From Antedon mediterranea (taxonomy: Eukaryota; Echinodermata; Crinoidea; Comatulida; Antedonidae), in the NCBI RefSeq assembly GCF_964355755.1, contig NC_092673.1, positions 16,623,001 through 16,683,000 of the forward strand: DNA of 60,000 bases, given 5' to 3'. Made by a program: the position numbers and the translations under genes. Shown here piece after piece: positions 46,001-53,019 of this stretch. The notes beneath the pieces are model-generated. The model was not told the DNA's origin and made no database searches. It saw only the letters and a program-made list of their open reading frames with translations. Each line of letters starts with the position of its first letter. The stretch's first letter is position 1.

Positions 46001-49000
46001 TGCCTGTACGTTGTCTCCGAAAGCGTGTTGGCCGTGTCCAATCTTCTGTTCAGCACGCGCAATTCACCAACTTCGTTTGTGAGCGCTTCGATGCGACGAC
46101 TCGTCTGCTCGTCAACGTGTTCTTTTGACGATATCAATTCGGATTGCTTGCGCTTCAAAATCAATTCATGTGCGCGTGCTTCGTCCGTCTTTTTGTTAAG
46201 CAAGGCTTTTAGAGTGTCTGACTCGTCGACATTTTGCATTTCGGTGTCGTGAAGTTGTTGCTTCATTTCGTCCACCAAACGTTTACTGTTTCGCAGTTCG
46301 CCTTCGGTCTTGTCCAGTTTCGTTTCCAACTCTTTAATTTTTGCGTCGCTCACTCGCGTCTTTTTTTCATTTTCTCTCGTCGACTCTGCATTCCTGGTGG
46401 CCATGGTCTTCTTGAACTCTTCGTGTTCTACTCGTTGAGTCTCGAGCGTGTTCAAAGCCGTCCGTCGTTCTTCTTCGGCTTTTGCCTTTGTCCATTGCAT
46501 GACTTCAATCTGCGATTGGGATTCGGCATTAGAATCGGGCTGAGATGATATCCAATCTTCAATATCGTAGAGTTTTACGTGCATTGTACTATTGTGAGCG
46601 TTCACATCGTCCGAGATTTCACGCAATCTTTGAACGGTGTCTTCGTCCAAGATGGGCAAATCGTCGTTTGTTGAAGGTAAGATGCTGTTGGCCGTGTTCA
46701 CGTAAGGAGCGAGCAGTTGACCGATGCTAGGTAAATCATCATCACCGTCACCTTCTTTTTCTTCTTCTTCTTCTTCTTCTTCTTCTTCTTCGTGTACAAT
46801 TGCGGTGTTCACCGGCATGCTTGCTATGGCAATAGATTCGAGCACAGAAATTGTATCATCGGTGTGTGTACGCGTTTCGGTGTTCATCACCGCCGGCGTC
46901 GTACCCGATTCGAGCACAGAAAGTGTGTCTTGGGTGGTGTTTGCCGGCATGCTTGCTATGTCAATAGATTCGAGCACAGAAATTGCATCATCGGTGTGAG
47001 TAGTAAGCGCGTCAGCAGTTTCGGTGTTCATCACCGCCGGCGTCGTACCAGATTCAAGCACAGAAAGTAGTGTGTCTTGGGTGGTATTTGCCGGCATACC
47101 TTCCATGATGACCAGAGGTTCGAGAACAGAAAGCGTATCTGATGCGTTTGTAGTACGCGCCTCGTCGTCGTCGTCGTCAACAGTTTCGGTGTTCACCTGC
47201 TGCTGCACCACCGACATATTATCAGCAGATTCTGTGTTCATCACCGGCATACGAGATTCAGAATCGGTAGTAGTGATGTTGGCGGCACGTTCACGCGCTT
47301 TAGCCTCCAAACTTAGCAGATGTTGGTAACTGAGTTGCGTTATTTCGAACCGACTTTGTTCGACCATTGCCATGCCTTCGGTGGCCGTGTCGAGTGAAAT
47401 CTTGCGCGTTGATTCAGGAGATCTAACCGGTATATTGCAAAGAGCGTTGAGTAGAATAGCACATACGTTCGCCTCGTAATGGCAACAGTCTCTCCATGGC
47501 ATGTCATCTTGTGCAGTGGGCGTTCCGAACGGAGGTCGTTCACATTGAAACGGTTTAAGTTCGTCGATCGTTCCAGTAACGAGTGCATGATCTCTTAGAC
47601 GAATCTTGAGAAATTCGTGTTTTTTAATGTACGACACGAGCGCACCAAACAAATGGTCAAAGTCAATGTCCAAAGCATTTCTTTCGTATGGCGCAAAGTC
47701 CTCTTGTATCTTTTTTGCCAACTTTCTGATCCATTCGACGGTGGGACGTTCCGCCGAGTCAACGGTCAACCACGGAGCATGTGCCGCGTTCCATTTACTC
47801 TCAGCTGCCGTGATTTCCGCGTCGATTCTTTCAAAGTTCCAACTGTTTGTGATCTCTTCACTCTGTCCCAACACGAGATTCCACATGTCGGCTCTGGCGA
47901 GCAGTGTAGCATCGCCGATGTGATGAACTATGCGATGTAGTACGAGGCAAGCGAAAATCATGTACAGATTCGGTCTTTTGTCGAACAGCGCGCACACGTA
48001 TTTCATCAATCGAAACGTGGTTCCGATTTCCACGTTTTGAATGTGCGTACACGCTTTCAACAATCTCTCGAAATCATCTTTACTTAATCCGGTTTCGTTG
48101 AAGAGAGCATCACGATCGCTGGAATTGTTACCTTGCGTAGATGTGTAGTGTTTCAGAAAAAAATCTTTCATTGTCAGTCTATTGCCGGCCTGAAACTTTC
48201 CCAGCTGTAGAAACGATTTCTCTTTTCCTGCGCCGCCACCGCCTATTACAGGCGACTGTGAATGTATACCTGGAACGGCAGTCATTGTTTTGAGATGTTT
48301 TGCAAAGTGTATCTTTTGTTGTATTAGATTACCGTCTTTGATGACGATTGAGACCCGAACTTGTTTCGAATTTAGAAAGCTACCGCCGAGAAACAAACTG
48401 TCGCACAATTTACGCGTTCTCTCTTTCATGTCAGCATGTTTGTTGATTTCTGTGATGATTTCAATCATTTTGATTATTTCACACAGACTTTCGTACAAGC
48501 TTTTAAGATTCTTTGCGTCGACAACAACTATGCGACCAGAAACGAACGCGTTTGAAAACTGTTTTGAAAAGCCGTCCATTCGAAGTAGCTGCGCTTTTAG
48601 ACCCAGCATGGATCCATCTGGAGGGTAGCCGGATCTGTAAGCAGTCGATACCATTCTCATGAGCGTCGTTGTTGTGAGCGTCGGGTCTGCGAGTTCGTCG
48701 AGAACTCGTCCAAGATACGGCGTCATTTTTTTCGACTGTTTGCCAACCTCTTTATTATCGTCCCGTCCTTTTCTCTTTGTCGGCCTCTGTCTAACAGCCG
48801 TCGTGTCCATCAACGTTTCGGTCTGTGATGATGTATACATGATGATGATGATGATTGTCTTCGAATTTACCATTATGTCATTAATGACATGTTGCGCATA
48901 TACGTACGTCGTGTGAAGAAGAAGAAGAAGAAGAAGAAGAACGAGAAAATGTCATGGCGTCGATCGGCCGATGAACTAATTCAACGTAATTTCTGGTACA

Positions 49001-51333
49001 TGACCACATCAACTGTAAATTCATCATCATCAACACCACCACCAACAACAACAACAACAACAACGACACAATCATCATCATCATCAAAATCGTTGTTGAA
49101 GAAAGAAAACGTAATCAAGAAGAAAAAACACAAACGAAAACGTACTAAGATTCTCGATTTAATTTTGCCAAATGATAACGACAAATCTTTTCATTCGCCA
49201 TGCTCTGTAACAACCTCGAGCACGCTGTCAGTTGAGAGGTCGACACCTGAAATATCGGAAACATCAACCGATCACCTGGCATGGGTTTCAGTTGAGGAAA
49301 GCGTGGTTTTAGAATGACGCTTTCCGCCGAACGAATACCATTCAACGTGCTCTTTAGTAAGTACACGACCGTTTCGTGACCGTTGCTGAGTAGAAAGTCT
49401 TTCTTGGAATATTGTAACGTCGAGTAGTACATAAACACCGACATAACGTCGAAAATAAAGTCTACCACGTCGTCCAGCATGTTTTCCTCTGGAAGCGCTG
49501 TATCCGGTAATCTGTTTGCTGATACGTATTTTAGAAAGGTGTATCTGATTACGGACACGATGTTCTGTTTGCCCATGTTCTCCAAAATCATTTCACAGGC
49601 CTTGTGTTCAAAGAAATTTACGTTGTTGTACTTGCATCGTTTCTTTCGATCGTACAATCGTTCCAGAACCTGACGTACGGTTGTGCCGAAACGAAACATT
49701 TTATCGTGTTTATTTCGCGTCGTTGTCATCTTTCTAACCTCTTGCATGTTGTCGTATAGCGGCGTATCGAGTCCAACGACAATCGGTTCATATTCGTCTG
49801 TATAGAATTCTTTACCAGTCAATGCGCATCTTCGAGTGTTGTGATCTAAATTTTCCATGACGCAGTCTGCCGACAATGAACAGGTGTGCGTGCGTAGCGA
49901 CGACATGCACACGAAATTCTCACCGTCTTGCATGGGTTGCACGAACGTACATCTATTCGGTACACATTCGTGAAGTTCGTCCACGTGATATATGTCGAAA
50001 CGATTTGCTTGTAGATACGCGTTCAGAGCAGCTGTTGTCATCTTTATTTTTGTTTTCAGGCTTCAAGAGGAACCGGTTGTGATATGGGATGGATGGACGA
50101 GTATCCGTGGATAAAGCAAACGGCTATGCTATCAACTCTGCCAATCTTTCAACCTAAGAACGTGTCGGTTCTTTTAACATCGTCGATGACTTCGAGTGAT
50201 CACTGGTCGCAAGAGTTTGTGAATATTAAACACGATGGACGTGCACTGGTTAAATACATTACTCAGTCGTACCTGTGCGATGCGTGCTTCGAGAAAGGAA
50301 CGCGAACAGTGTGCGCTCACAGGCGACATTTGGTACCGGAACACATTGATGGAAACGACGGTAATGTCGTTCAGCAGATGATGAACCTCATAGCCACCGG
50401 AAGCTATGAACTAGAGTGTATGGGCATTCCCGTCTGTTCACCGTCTTCACTCGCCGAGCGACTTTTTTCCGGTAAATTGCTAACCAAACTGTTTTCAGAC
50501 GAAAGAAGATCCACCACAAGATCTGGCTTCTCATCGGGTCTGTTGATTGGCGTCGATCCAACTCCGTCGGACGTGTCCGGCATTGGATTGGTTGCCGGTG
50601 TGTTAACGACGTCGGACGTTAGGCAGGTAAGTCGAACGGATGGTATTTTGCACGCGGCGCCTCTGCTCTCCATAATTCTTCGAAGCGCGTACGTAGCGTG
50701 CCCTGGGAGCCCGGCCCGAATCGTAGACAGACCACCACAACAACTGGTATTCTGTACTCGATTTCGAATCGTTGCAACGGCCACGGCCAACGGTGATCCG
50801 CATCCGACGGAATGCCACATTGGTTGATCGTACGTGTTGGTCAACAGCTGTACGATGATATTGCGAATGCTATCTATTATCCAATGTTTATCGGTTGGCG
50901 TTGATGCTCTGTACTCACGTTCTACATCTGGTAAAAATGTCAAATTGAACATTTCTATTGCCTGTAAGAGAAACGTGTTCAATTGCGATATCTCTCGTTG
51001 TCGACCCAATTCAAATTGCGTGGCGGCCATCATTGCCGTTCTTGTGTAAGCCAGAATCGATTGTTTTTGTCGTTGTTCGACCATATCTTGTACGGTTGCA
51101 TCATTCATTTCCACCAACAACACTGTCTCTCTACCACACGTTCTCACAATCTTTTCGACAATAGGTAATGCGGATGCGTTAATCTCGTCCGTTATAGCCG
51201 CCTTGTCTATAGCGCTCTTCCATTCGAAAAACATTCTTTGTCGTTCTTGTAGAAATTCCAGATTGCAATACACGGGATGAAATGCATTCGTCAACATTAC
51301 GCTACCAATTGATTCTCTTTTTCCTTTTCTTTT

Positions 51334-51393
<60 letters not shown>

Positions 51394-52036
51394 ATACAGT
51401 TTCTCTCTCTCACTCTCTCTCTCTCTCCCTACTATACGTTGAGACGAACAAAAGAAAAGAAAAGCATTTATTAATCGTAATAACCTTTATTTTACTACGC
51501 AGATACTTGCTTTGAAACACCACGTTGCACATATGGATCGTATGGATTCTTTACTGGACATGCACGCCCAACTAATAATAGACACGGTGAACAGGACCTT
51601 GGCTACGTACAATCAGTTGACATTCATGCCAGTTCGTGTGTACGTAGAACGTAATACATCGCACGCACACGCCGCTCGCATGGCCAAGCAAGTAACGGAT
51701 CGTTTTGCCGGTACGTCAGTAGACATATCTTTCGAAAAGGAGAGACGTCGAACGGACGGGCGTAGGTGTGTCGGAATTTGGACAAGAGACAAAGGAAATC
51801 TGGTACATTTGTCACAAATGTTGCTGGAGAACGATCGAGTCGTGTTTGCACAAGACATCGATGACGGACAGATGAGCATTTTACAGGATCAACTGTGTAA
51901 CTTCAGAAGACTCGTAAAATCCGACGGTAAAATCACGATAAGTGGAAAGACGGCTGGTGTTCGTGATGATCTTGCCATGACGTTTATTCTGTGGTTGGCG
52001 TGGACTTGCTTTCTTTCTAATAAAGTTTATCAATAA
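39425..52036 (+). CDS. Herpesvirus-type terminase large subunit, three exons with nested genes
   Basis: Exons are 39425-40120 (donor GTGAGT), 50060-50626 (acceptor TTTTCAG, donor GTAAGT) and 51503-52036 (acceptor CTACGCAG). All joins are phase 0 and give 598 residues. Exon 1 carries the adenine-side FQ and a Walker A VPRRSGKN at about 147-154, with Asn where Thr/Ser is usual. Exon 2 opens with an ArgGly segment and a Walker B ending in MDE (about 241-246), then a coupling SS motif, a Cys/His cluster (CDACFE..CAHRRH) and the first nuclease Asp in GVDPT (398). Exon 3 has the second acidic residue in VYVERNTS (470) and the third in GVRDDLAM (576-577). Order, spacing and splitting match herpesvirus packaging terminases, which cut and pump genomes into capsids in the nucleus. 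Intron 1 (9.9 kb) and intron 2 (876 bp) contain other genes. Confidence 0.9.
40153..41259 (+). CDS. Protein with C-terminal CxxC zinc-binding pairs, unknown
   Basis: It encodes 368 residues on the same strand as terminase, inside its first intron, starting 33 bp after the exon 1 donor. The N-terminal two-thirds is helical and is interrupted by two low-complexity inserts from microsatellites (Gly/Asp run near 68-80, His run near 128-136). The last 110 residues carry FCRYCY, LPTCYNCH, SCPTCSE and MCVTCK, enough for two zinc sites, then a Glu run. Herpesviruses have Cys-rich packaging proteins (UL32 family) that this could recall, but I see no specific match. It converges on the ESCRT-III-like gene with 21 bp between them. 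Confidence 0.65.
   Translation: MSRSEAYPTFLAGLTYIFKNTSIITTSHHVKLVNLIGACIGTASKTSYKNKLERCNEQQRRHFDAAVSIGGGGGDDDDDSMTPKTAFVYYFLDTLARPYHRHIAAYITNFDELMQWMQADRRRRRNNHHHHHHHHQTRKRSSFVVPLTDRIHDSAILKCILFQLNHVKRKPLHPMMKTILEFTKSSWPFNLMFAIPNRSNALVECVLLLNKTRNEKYSVSLITQALSLLSKDELSEMKSIMFVQKRCSQIEFFYDHNPAAFGSESIVFCRYCYIILTYVDLKNRPPTKGMYIDENSLLPTCYNCHSRRLASLSLDGAGVRLTVKQPDLAMMRSCPTCSEITSRTMCVTCKRIQEEEEEEEEEEDKFVL
41281..41853 (-). CDS. ESCRT-III (CHMP4/Snf7)-like protein
   Basis: It encodes 190 residues from the ATG at 41853; an upstream frame to 41967 overlaps the divergent gene and is less likely. It begins MFGKRKRRGEAIEQ, with the MFG and basic start of CHMP4. A long helical hairpin follows: MQHTFDEKTMQMQESIQSG, then KMLSSLIRRKSNYERMLTTS and an AMLKLEKDAL helix, which align by eye with the Snf7 core (A-L-x-R-K-K-x-x-E-x-x-L pattern). 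An acidic stretch and a short LPEPP..VPS tail correspond to the CHMP4 C-terminal region. ESCRT-III filaments cut membrane necks and are used in herpesvirus nuclear egress and envelopment. Herpesvirus pUL51 also has an ESCRT-III-like fold, so this may be a captured CHMP4 or the pUL51 counterpart. Confidence 0.6.
   Translation of the reverse strand: MFGKRKRRGEAIEQKRVESMRNIAAMQHTFDEKTMQMQESIQSGLKNGIDAKMLSSLIRRKSNYERMLTTSQNAMLKLEKDALSSKLRTFYRLQYDRLKEEDYSLRKSEKSMNPNRICSLLGSVNNRRLRHNTAMDSIRGLLDDDDDDDSSDEDELNDDDNTLARELVDREICNKLVNLPEPPNRSKVPS
41891..42292 (+). CDS. Small two-helix membrane protein
   Basis: It encodes 133 residues with an N-terminal hydrophobic segment (LIVTFTIFVVVLYSL, about 7-21) and a second one near 46-60 (IILFAITFYSGL), then a Tyr/Gly-rich turn and an amphipathic C-terminal half rich in Met and Ile. 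It starts 37 bp from the divergent ESCRT-III-like gene, so the two may share a promoter and be expressed together. Its 3' end overlaps the convergent gene at 42206-43693 by 87 bp. I do not recognise the family; partnership with the ESCRT-III-like protein is a guess from position. Confidence 0.55.
   Translation: MKPFAPLIVTFTIFVVVLYSLTSKYNWQGNTYDKEKISYKQLLTSNIILFAITFYSGLKYPLIRYYSSYYGGGRGRLMFMTETLLRMTVMMGIDYRVQNIIVSQMSSRLAIMFGDIMSIVIEASMEQYTPHSG
42206..43693 (-). CDS. Unknown 495-residue protein with low-complexity inserts
   Basis: It starts at the ATG at 43693. An early His8-Asp4-Glu5 run (residues about 22-38) and a central Pro/Ser run (about 195-220) come from (ATC/GAT/GTG)n microsatellites. 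The rest is globular, with Cys-rich stretches (CCPIVGYKCFWC, CRI..ECHH) that may bind zinc, and helical segments. There is no signal peptide or membrane segment. It lies inside terminase intron 1 on the opposite strand, the position of tegument or capsid-associated genes in other herpesviruses, but I have no motif to name it. The 3' end overlaps the small membrane-protein gene by 87 bp. Confidence 0.65.
43804..48873 (-). CDS. Giant coiled-coil protein, tegument-like
   Basis: It encodes 1689 residues; the ATG at 48840 (MYTSSQTETL) is an alternative start that would drop an Ile run made by an (ATC)n tract. The N-terminal 500 residues are helical and globular. A Thr/Asp-rich region (about 540-720) holds imperfect repeats with DTLSVLESG, MNTET and SMPANTTQ phrases, then a Glu run. 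From about 770 to 1430 it is a near-continuous coiled coil. After Gly and acidic runs comes a compact C-terminal domain of about 180 residues (IQFVVDYSPSNTSYHQLFG..). No membrane segments. Size, position in the terminase intron and layout suit an inner tegument or scaffold protein (inference). Confidence 0.75.
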   Translation of the reverse strand: MVNSKTIIIIIMYTSSQTETLMDTTAVRQRPTKRKGRDDNKEVGKQSKKMTPYLGRVLDELADPTLTTTTLMRMVSTAYRSGYPPDGSMLGLKAQLLRMDGFSKQFSNAFVSGRIVVVDAKNLKSLYESLCEIIKMIEIITEINKHADMKERTRKLCDSLFLGGSFLNSKQVRVSIVIKDGNLIQQKIHFAKHLKTMTAVPGIHSQSPVIGGGGAGKEKSFLQLGKFQAGNRLTMKDFFLKHYTSTQGNNSSDRDALFNETGLSKDDFERLLKACTHIQNVEIGTTFRLMKYVCALFDKRPNLYMIFACLVLHRIVHHIGDATLLARADMWNLVLGQSEEITNSWNFERIDAEITAAESKWNAAHAPWLTVDSAERPTVEWIRKLAKKIQEDFAPYERNALDIDFDHLFGALVSYIKKHEFLKIRLRDHALVTGTIDELKPFQCERPPFGTPTAQDDMPWRDCCHYEANVCAILLNALCNIPVRSPESTRKISLDTATEGMAMVEQSRFEITQLSYQHLLSLEAKARERAANITTTDSESRMPVMNTESADNMSVVQQQVNTETVDDDDDEARTTNASDTLSVLEPLVIMEGMPANTTQDTLLSVLESGTTPAVMNTETADALTTHTDDAISVLESIDIASMPANTTQDTLSVLESGTTPAVMNTETRTHTDDTISVLESIAIASMPVNTAIVHEEEEEEEEEEEKEGDGDDDLPSIGQLLAPYVNTANSILPSTNDDLPILDEDTVQRLREISDDVNAHNSTMHVKLYDIEDWISSQPDSNAESQSQIEVMQWTKAKAEEERRTALNTLETQRVEHEEFKKTMATRNAESTRENEKKTRVSDAKIKELETKLDKTEGELRNSKRLVDEMKQQLHDTEMQNVDESDTLKALLNKKTDEARAHELILKRKQSELISSKEHVDEQTSRRIEALTNEVGELRVLNRRLDTANTLSETTYRQRIQQLETDLQTYEEKSRLYQSSVQKNEQLMSRHVDDLASQLDAEKINSASLKHDAENMLKSREQAYLTDLRKLNNELQNEKKNVQKLGRDLQQTTDSAHLQREQLNNKLMNANTTFTIKLDEMRREIEEQDKRQNSVQHEKNLDAVQHEKNLDDLKQTLVETEQKVAQLKRDGDEKIDEWKKRVEEVKMERDKAAQHRVLLERQVRELTSKAAEDNFTRKRLEERLKKSIETHAEYVSEAKQSTKKETEKKMLDMLTQAEKQHTRERDEERDRLEKQLKSEVTKLGQKHDAEMKRVAKEHSTAIQRQLTSAANASSNHKTELKSTIRDLEEARKARDSLCTQNAKLQEKFTAKEKSLAETHRLSDDKNTEISSLAAQVIILKNHSLTAQKRIESLEKELEHSQRKVSESYLKLSEFIKNQSDGGGGGGGDGGSDVLHERMKDIEASLEQEKRQNLYKDGQIAHLKSDVKFLTSKVETANSERERQVANLQRKLFNKKRTSHSLYTLHHDEDEEDKVEEEEIYDEAEYNHDYYGDEHDDDNEHNGGNEDDDEYKIQFVVDYSPSNTSYHQLFGTGEFTFNEVINQARHYINSTDDEDVSTVEAAAKLTDRCGSTYFAPMVVRKGNVTEGDRTVMKVISFMGKIPGVTLVKPSQSSVPICFLASDNSCKYRRRGDARYVIFGKDMRIDWSEKDWYVQLVGRILENNLRHNPKVITAAPCLTQQTIQLPAPITF
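48949..49317 (+). CDS. Basic low-complexity protein, possible gene
   Basis: It encodes 122 residues from the ATG at 48949 (a longer frame from 48889 lacks an ATG). The protein has a short ordered start (MSWRRSADELIQRNFWYM), Ser/Thr/Pro runs, a strong nuclear-type basic cluster (KKKKHKRKRTK) and a Ser/Thr-rich acidic end. It is divergent from the giant coiled-coil gene and overlaps the 3' end of the opposite-strand gene at 49145-50041 by 173 bp. The low complexity and overlap make it less certain. Confidence 0.4.
   Translation: MSWRRSADELIQRNFWYMTTSTVNSSSSTPPPTTTTTTTTQSSSSSKSLLKKENVIKKKKHKRKRTKILDLILPNDNDKSFHSPCSVTTSSTLSVERSTPEISETSTDHLAWVSVEESVVLE
49145..50041 (-). CDS. Cys/His-cluster protein, possible late-expression factor
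   Basis: It encodes 298 residues from the ATG at 50041, just 18 bp from the terminase exon 2 acceptor on the other strand. The first 90 residues carry a dense Cys/His set: HECVPNRC, FVCMSSLRTHTCSLSADC and RRCALTGKEF. The C-S-x-x-x-H-x-C...C...C-x-LTG pattern recalls the zinc cluster of beta/gammaherpesvirus UL92-family late-gene factors, but this is a weak resemblance from memory of the pattern. The rest is helical (IRYTFLKYVSANRL, FIFDVMSVFMYYS) without a clear membrane anchor. It lies in terminase intron 1. Confidence 0.6.
   Translation of the reverse strand: MTTAALNAYLQANRFDIYHVDELHECVPNRCTFVQPMQDGENFVCMSSLRTHTCSLSADCVMENLDHNTRRCALTGKEFYTDEYEPIVVGLDTPLYDNMQEVRKMTTTRNKHDKMFRFGTTVRQVLERLYDRKKRCKYNNVNFFEHKACEMILENMGKQNIVSVIRYTFLKYVSANRLPDTALPEENMLDDVVDFIFDVMSVFMYYSTLQYSKKDFLLSNGHETVVYLLKSTLNGIRSAESVILKPRFPQLKPMPGDRLMFPIFQVSTSQLTACSRLLQSMANEKICRYHLAKLNRES
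50404..51297 (-). CDS. Unknown protein nested antisense in terminase intron 2
   Basis: It encodes 297 residues from the ATG at 51297. About the first 223 codons lie within the 876-bp terminase intron 2 and the last 74 run antisense through exon 2 (50404-50626). The N-terminal part is helical (FFEWKSAIDKAAITDEI, MMAATQFELGRQREISQLN, IRNIIVQLLTNTYDQ) and looks like a real folded protein. The tail is Ser/Pro-rich and could be a by-product of the overlap, or the gene may end earlier by splicing. A long (TA)n run lies just upstream. I do not recognise it. Confidence 0.55.
   Translation of the reverse strand: MLTNAFHPVYCNLEFLQERQRMFFEWKSAIDKAAITDEINASALPIVEKIVRTCGRETVLLVEMNDATVQDMVEQRQKQSILAYTRTAMMAATQFELGRQREISQLNTFLLQAIEMFNLTFLPDVEREYRASTPTDKHWIIDSIRNIIVQLLTNTYDQPMWHSVGCGSPLAVAVATIRNRVQNTSCCGGLSTIRAGLPGHATYALRRIMESRGAACKIPSVRLTCLTSDVVNTPATNPMPDTSDGVGSTPINRPDEKPDLVVDLLSSENSLVSNLPEKSRSASEDGEQTGMPIHSSS
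51338..51388. repeat. (TA)n microsatellite
   Basis: About 25 TA dinucleotides are followed by a CT microsatellite (about 51405-51428), between the nested minus-strand gene and terminase exon 3. It may serve as a TATA-rich promoter for the nested gene and lies in terminase intron 2. Confidence 0.8.
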
Positions 52037-52122
52037 AAAAAAAAAAAAAAAAAAAAAACAGTTTCAACTTCCTTTCTTTTGTCTACTTCTCGAGTCTATT
52101 TGCTTTTAAAATCGATACATGT

Positions 52123-52888
52123 CTATGTTCGATATTTCAAGAAGCCGATTCCAGCCACAAACACAATTATCATCATCTTAATCATCAATTTCGATCGTAC
52201 TCGTCGTGCTGAGGAGAAGGACGACGAGGAGGAGGAGGTGGAGGACGTTCGTCGTTCGCGCACATTTACTGCAACAAACAGCTCAATACCTTTCTCCGTT
52301 AATCTTGGTGCAATAATCAACTTTTGAAAGTTGACGCCAAACTTTTTACGTAACTTTGAGATTATGGCTGGTAACCAGAAAGAAGTGTGAACATAGAATT
52401 TATAATGTATAGTTTCTGGCGTTTCGTACGTACACTCGGCCATCTCTAATTCTTTAGTACCGTTCACACCCATCACCGCCTCCTCTTCCTCCTCCTCCTC
52501 CTCCTCATCGTCGTCATCGTCTTCTTCTTCTTCTTCTTCTTCTTCTTNNNNNNNNNNNNNNNNNNNNNNNNNNNNNNNNNNNNNNNNNNNNNNNNNNNNN
52601 NNNNNNNNNNNNNNNNNNNNNNNNNNNNNNNNNNNNNNNNNNNNNNNTTGAAGGTTCGATATATAAAATATATTTGATTTTCTTGTTTGTACTTTTTGGC
52701 ATGGATACGTTAATTGAAATTCCAGCCGATTTGGTGACGGCATACAATTGCGTGAGATCGATCTCTGTTCGACCGTCACCCGTCAGCGTTGCACCCCACA
52801 AGTCGTCCGTTATCAAGATAGGCTTTGACTTTTCGACAAGTCCACTAGGCAGACTATCCGTAAATCTTTTCCAAGCATCAATCAACAT
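52123..52888 (-). CDS. Gene interrupted by an assembly gap
   Basis: The N-terminal part starts at the ATG at 52888 (MLIDAWKRFTDSLPSG) and reads about 80 residues to the gap. The C-terminal part from 52547 to 52123 starts in a Glu/Asp run, then YKFYVHTSFWLPAIISKL, FGVNFQKLIIAPRL, a Ser run and a hydrophobic end (MMIIVFVAGIGFL). The gap is 100 Ns inside a GAA/CTT microsatellite, so the missing length and frame are unknown, and the two ends being one gene is inferred. The hydrophobic C-terminus may be a tail anchor. No family is recognised. Confidence 0.45.
52548..52647. other. Assembly gap, 100 Ns
   Basis: Exactly 100 Ns follow a (CTT)n run; a fixed 100-base length usually means unknown size. 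Confidence 0.98.
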
Positions 52889-53019
52889 TTTTGTGACCGC
52901 TGCTGCTGCTGCTGCTGCTGCTGCTTCTGAAATGTGTGGTTATCGGCAACGAATACTCAAAGTAGTCAATTGTTTGAAAGTGAATCGAATCGGTGGAAAT
53001 CACATCACCTCTGGCCAAA

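Noticed and set aside
44256-48628. Many plus-strand frames opposite the giant coiled-coil gene
   Set aside because: Long antisense openness is expected opposite Glu/Lys/Gln-rich coiled coil; none has independent features.
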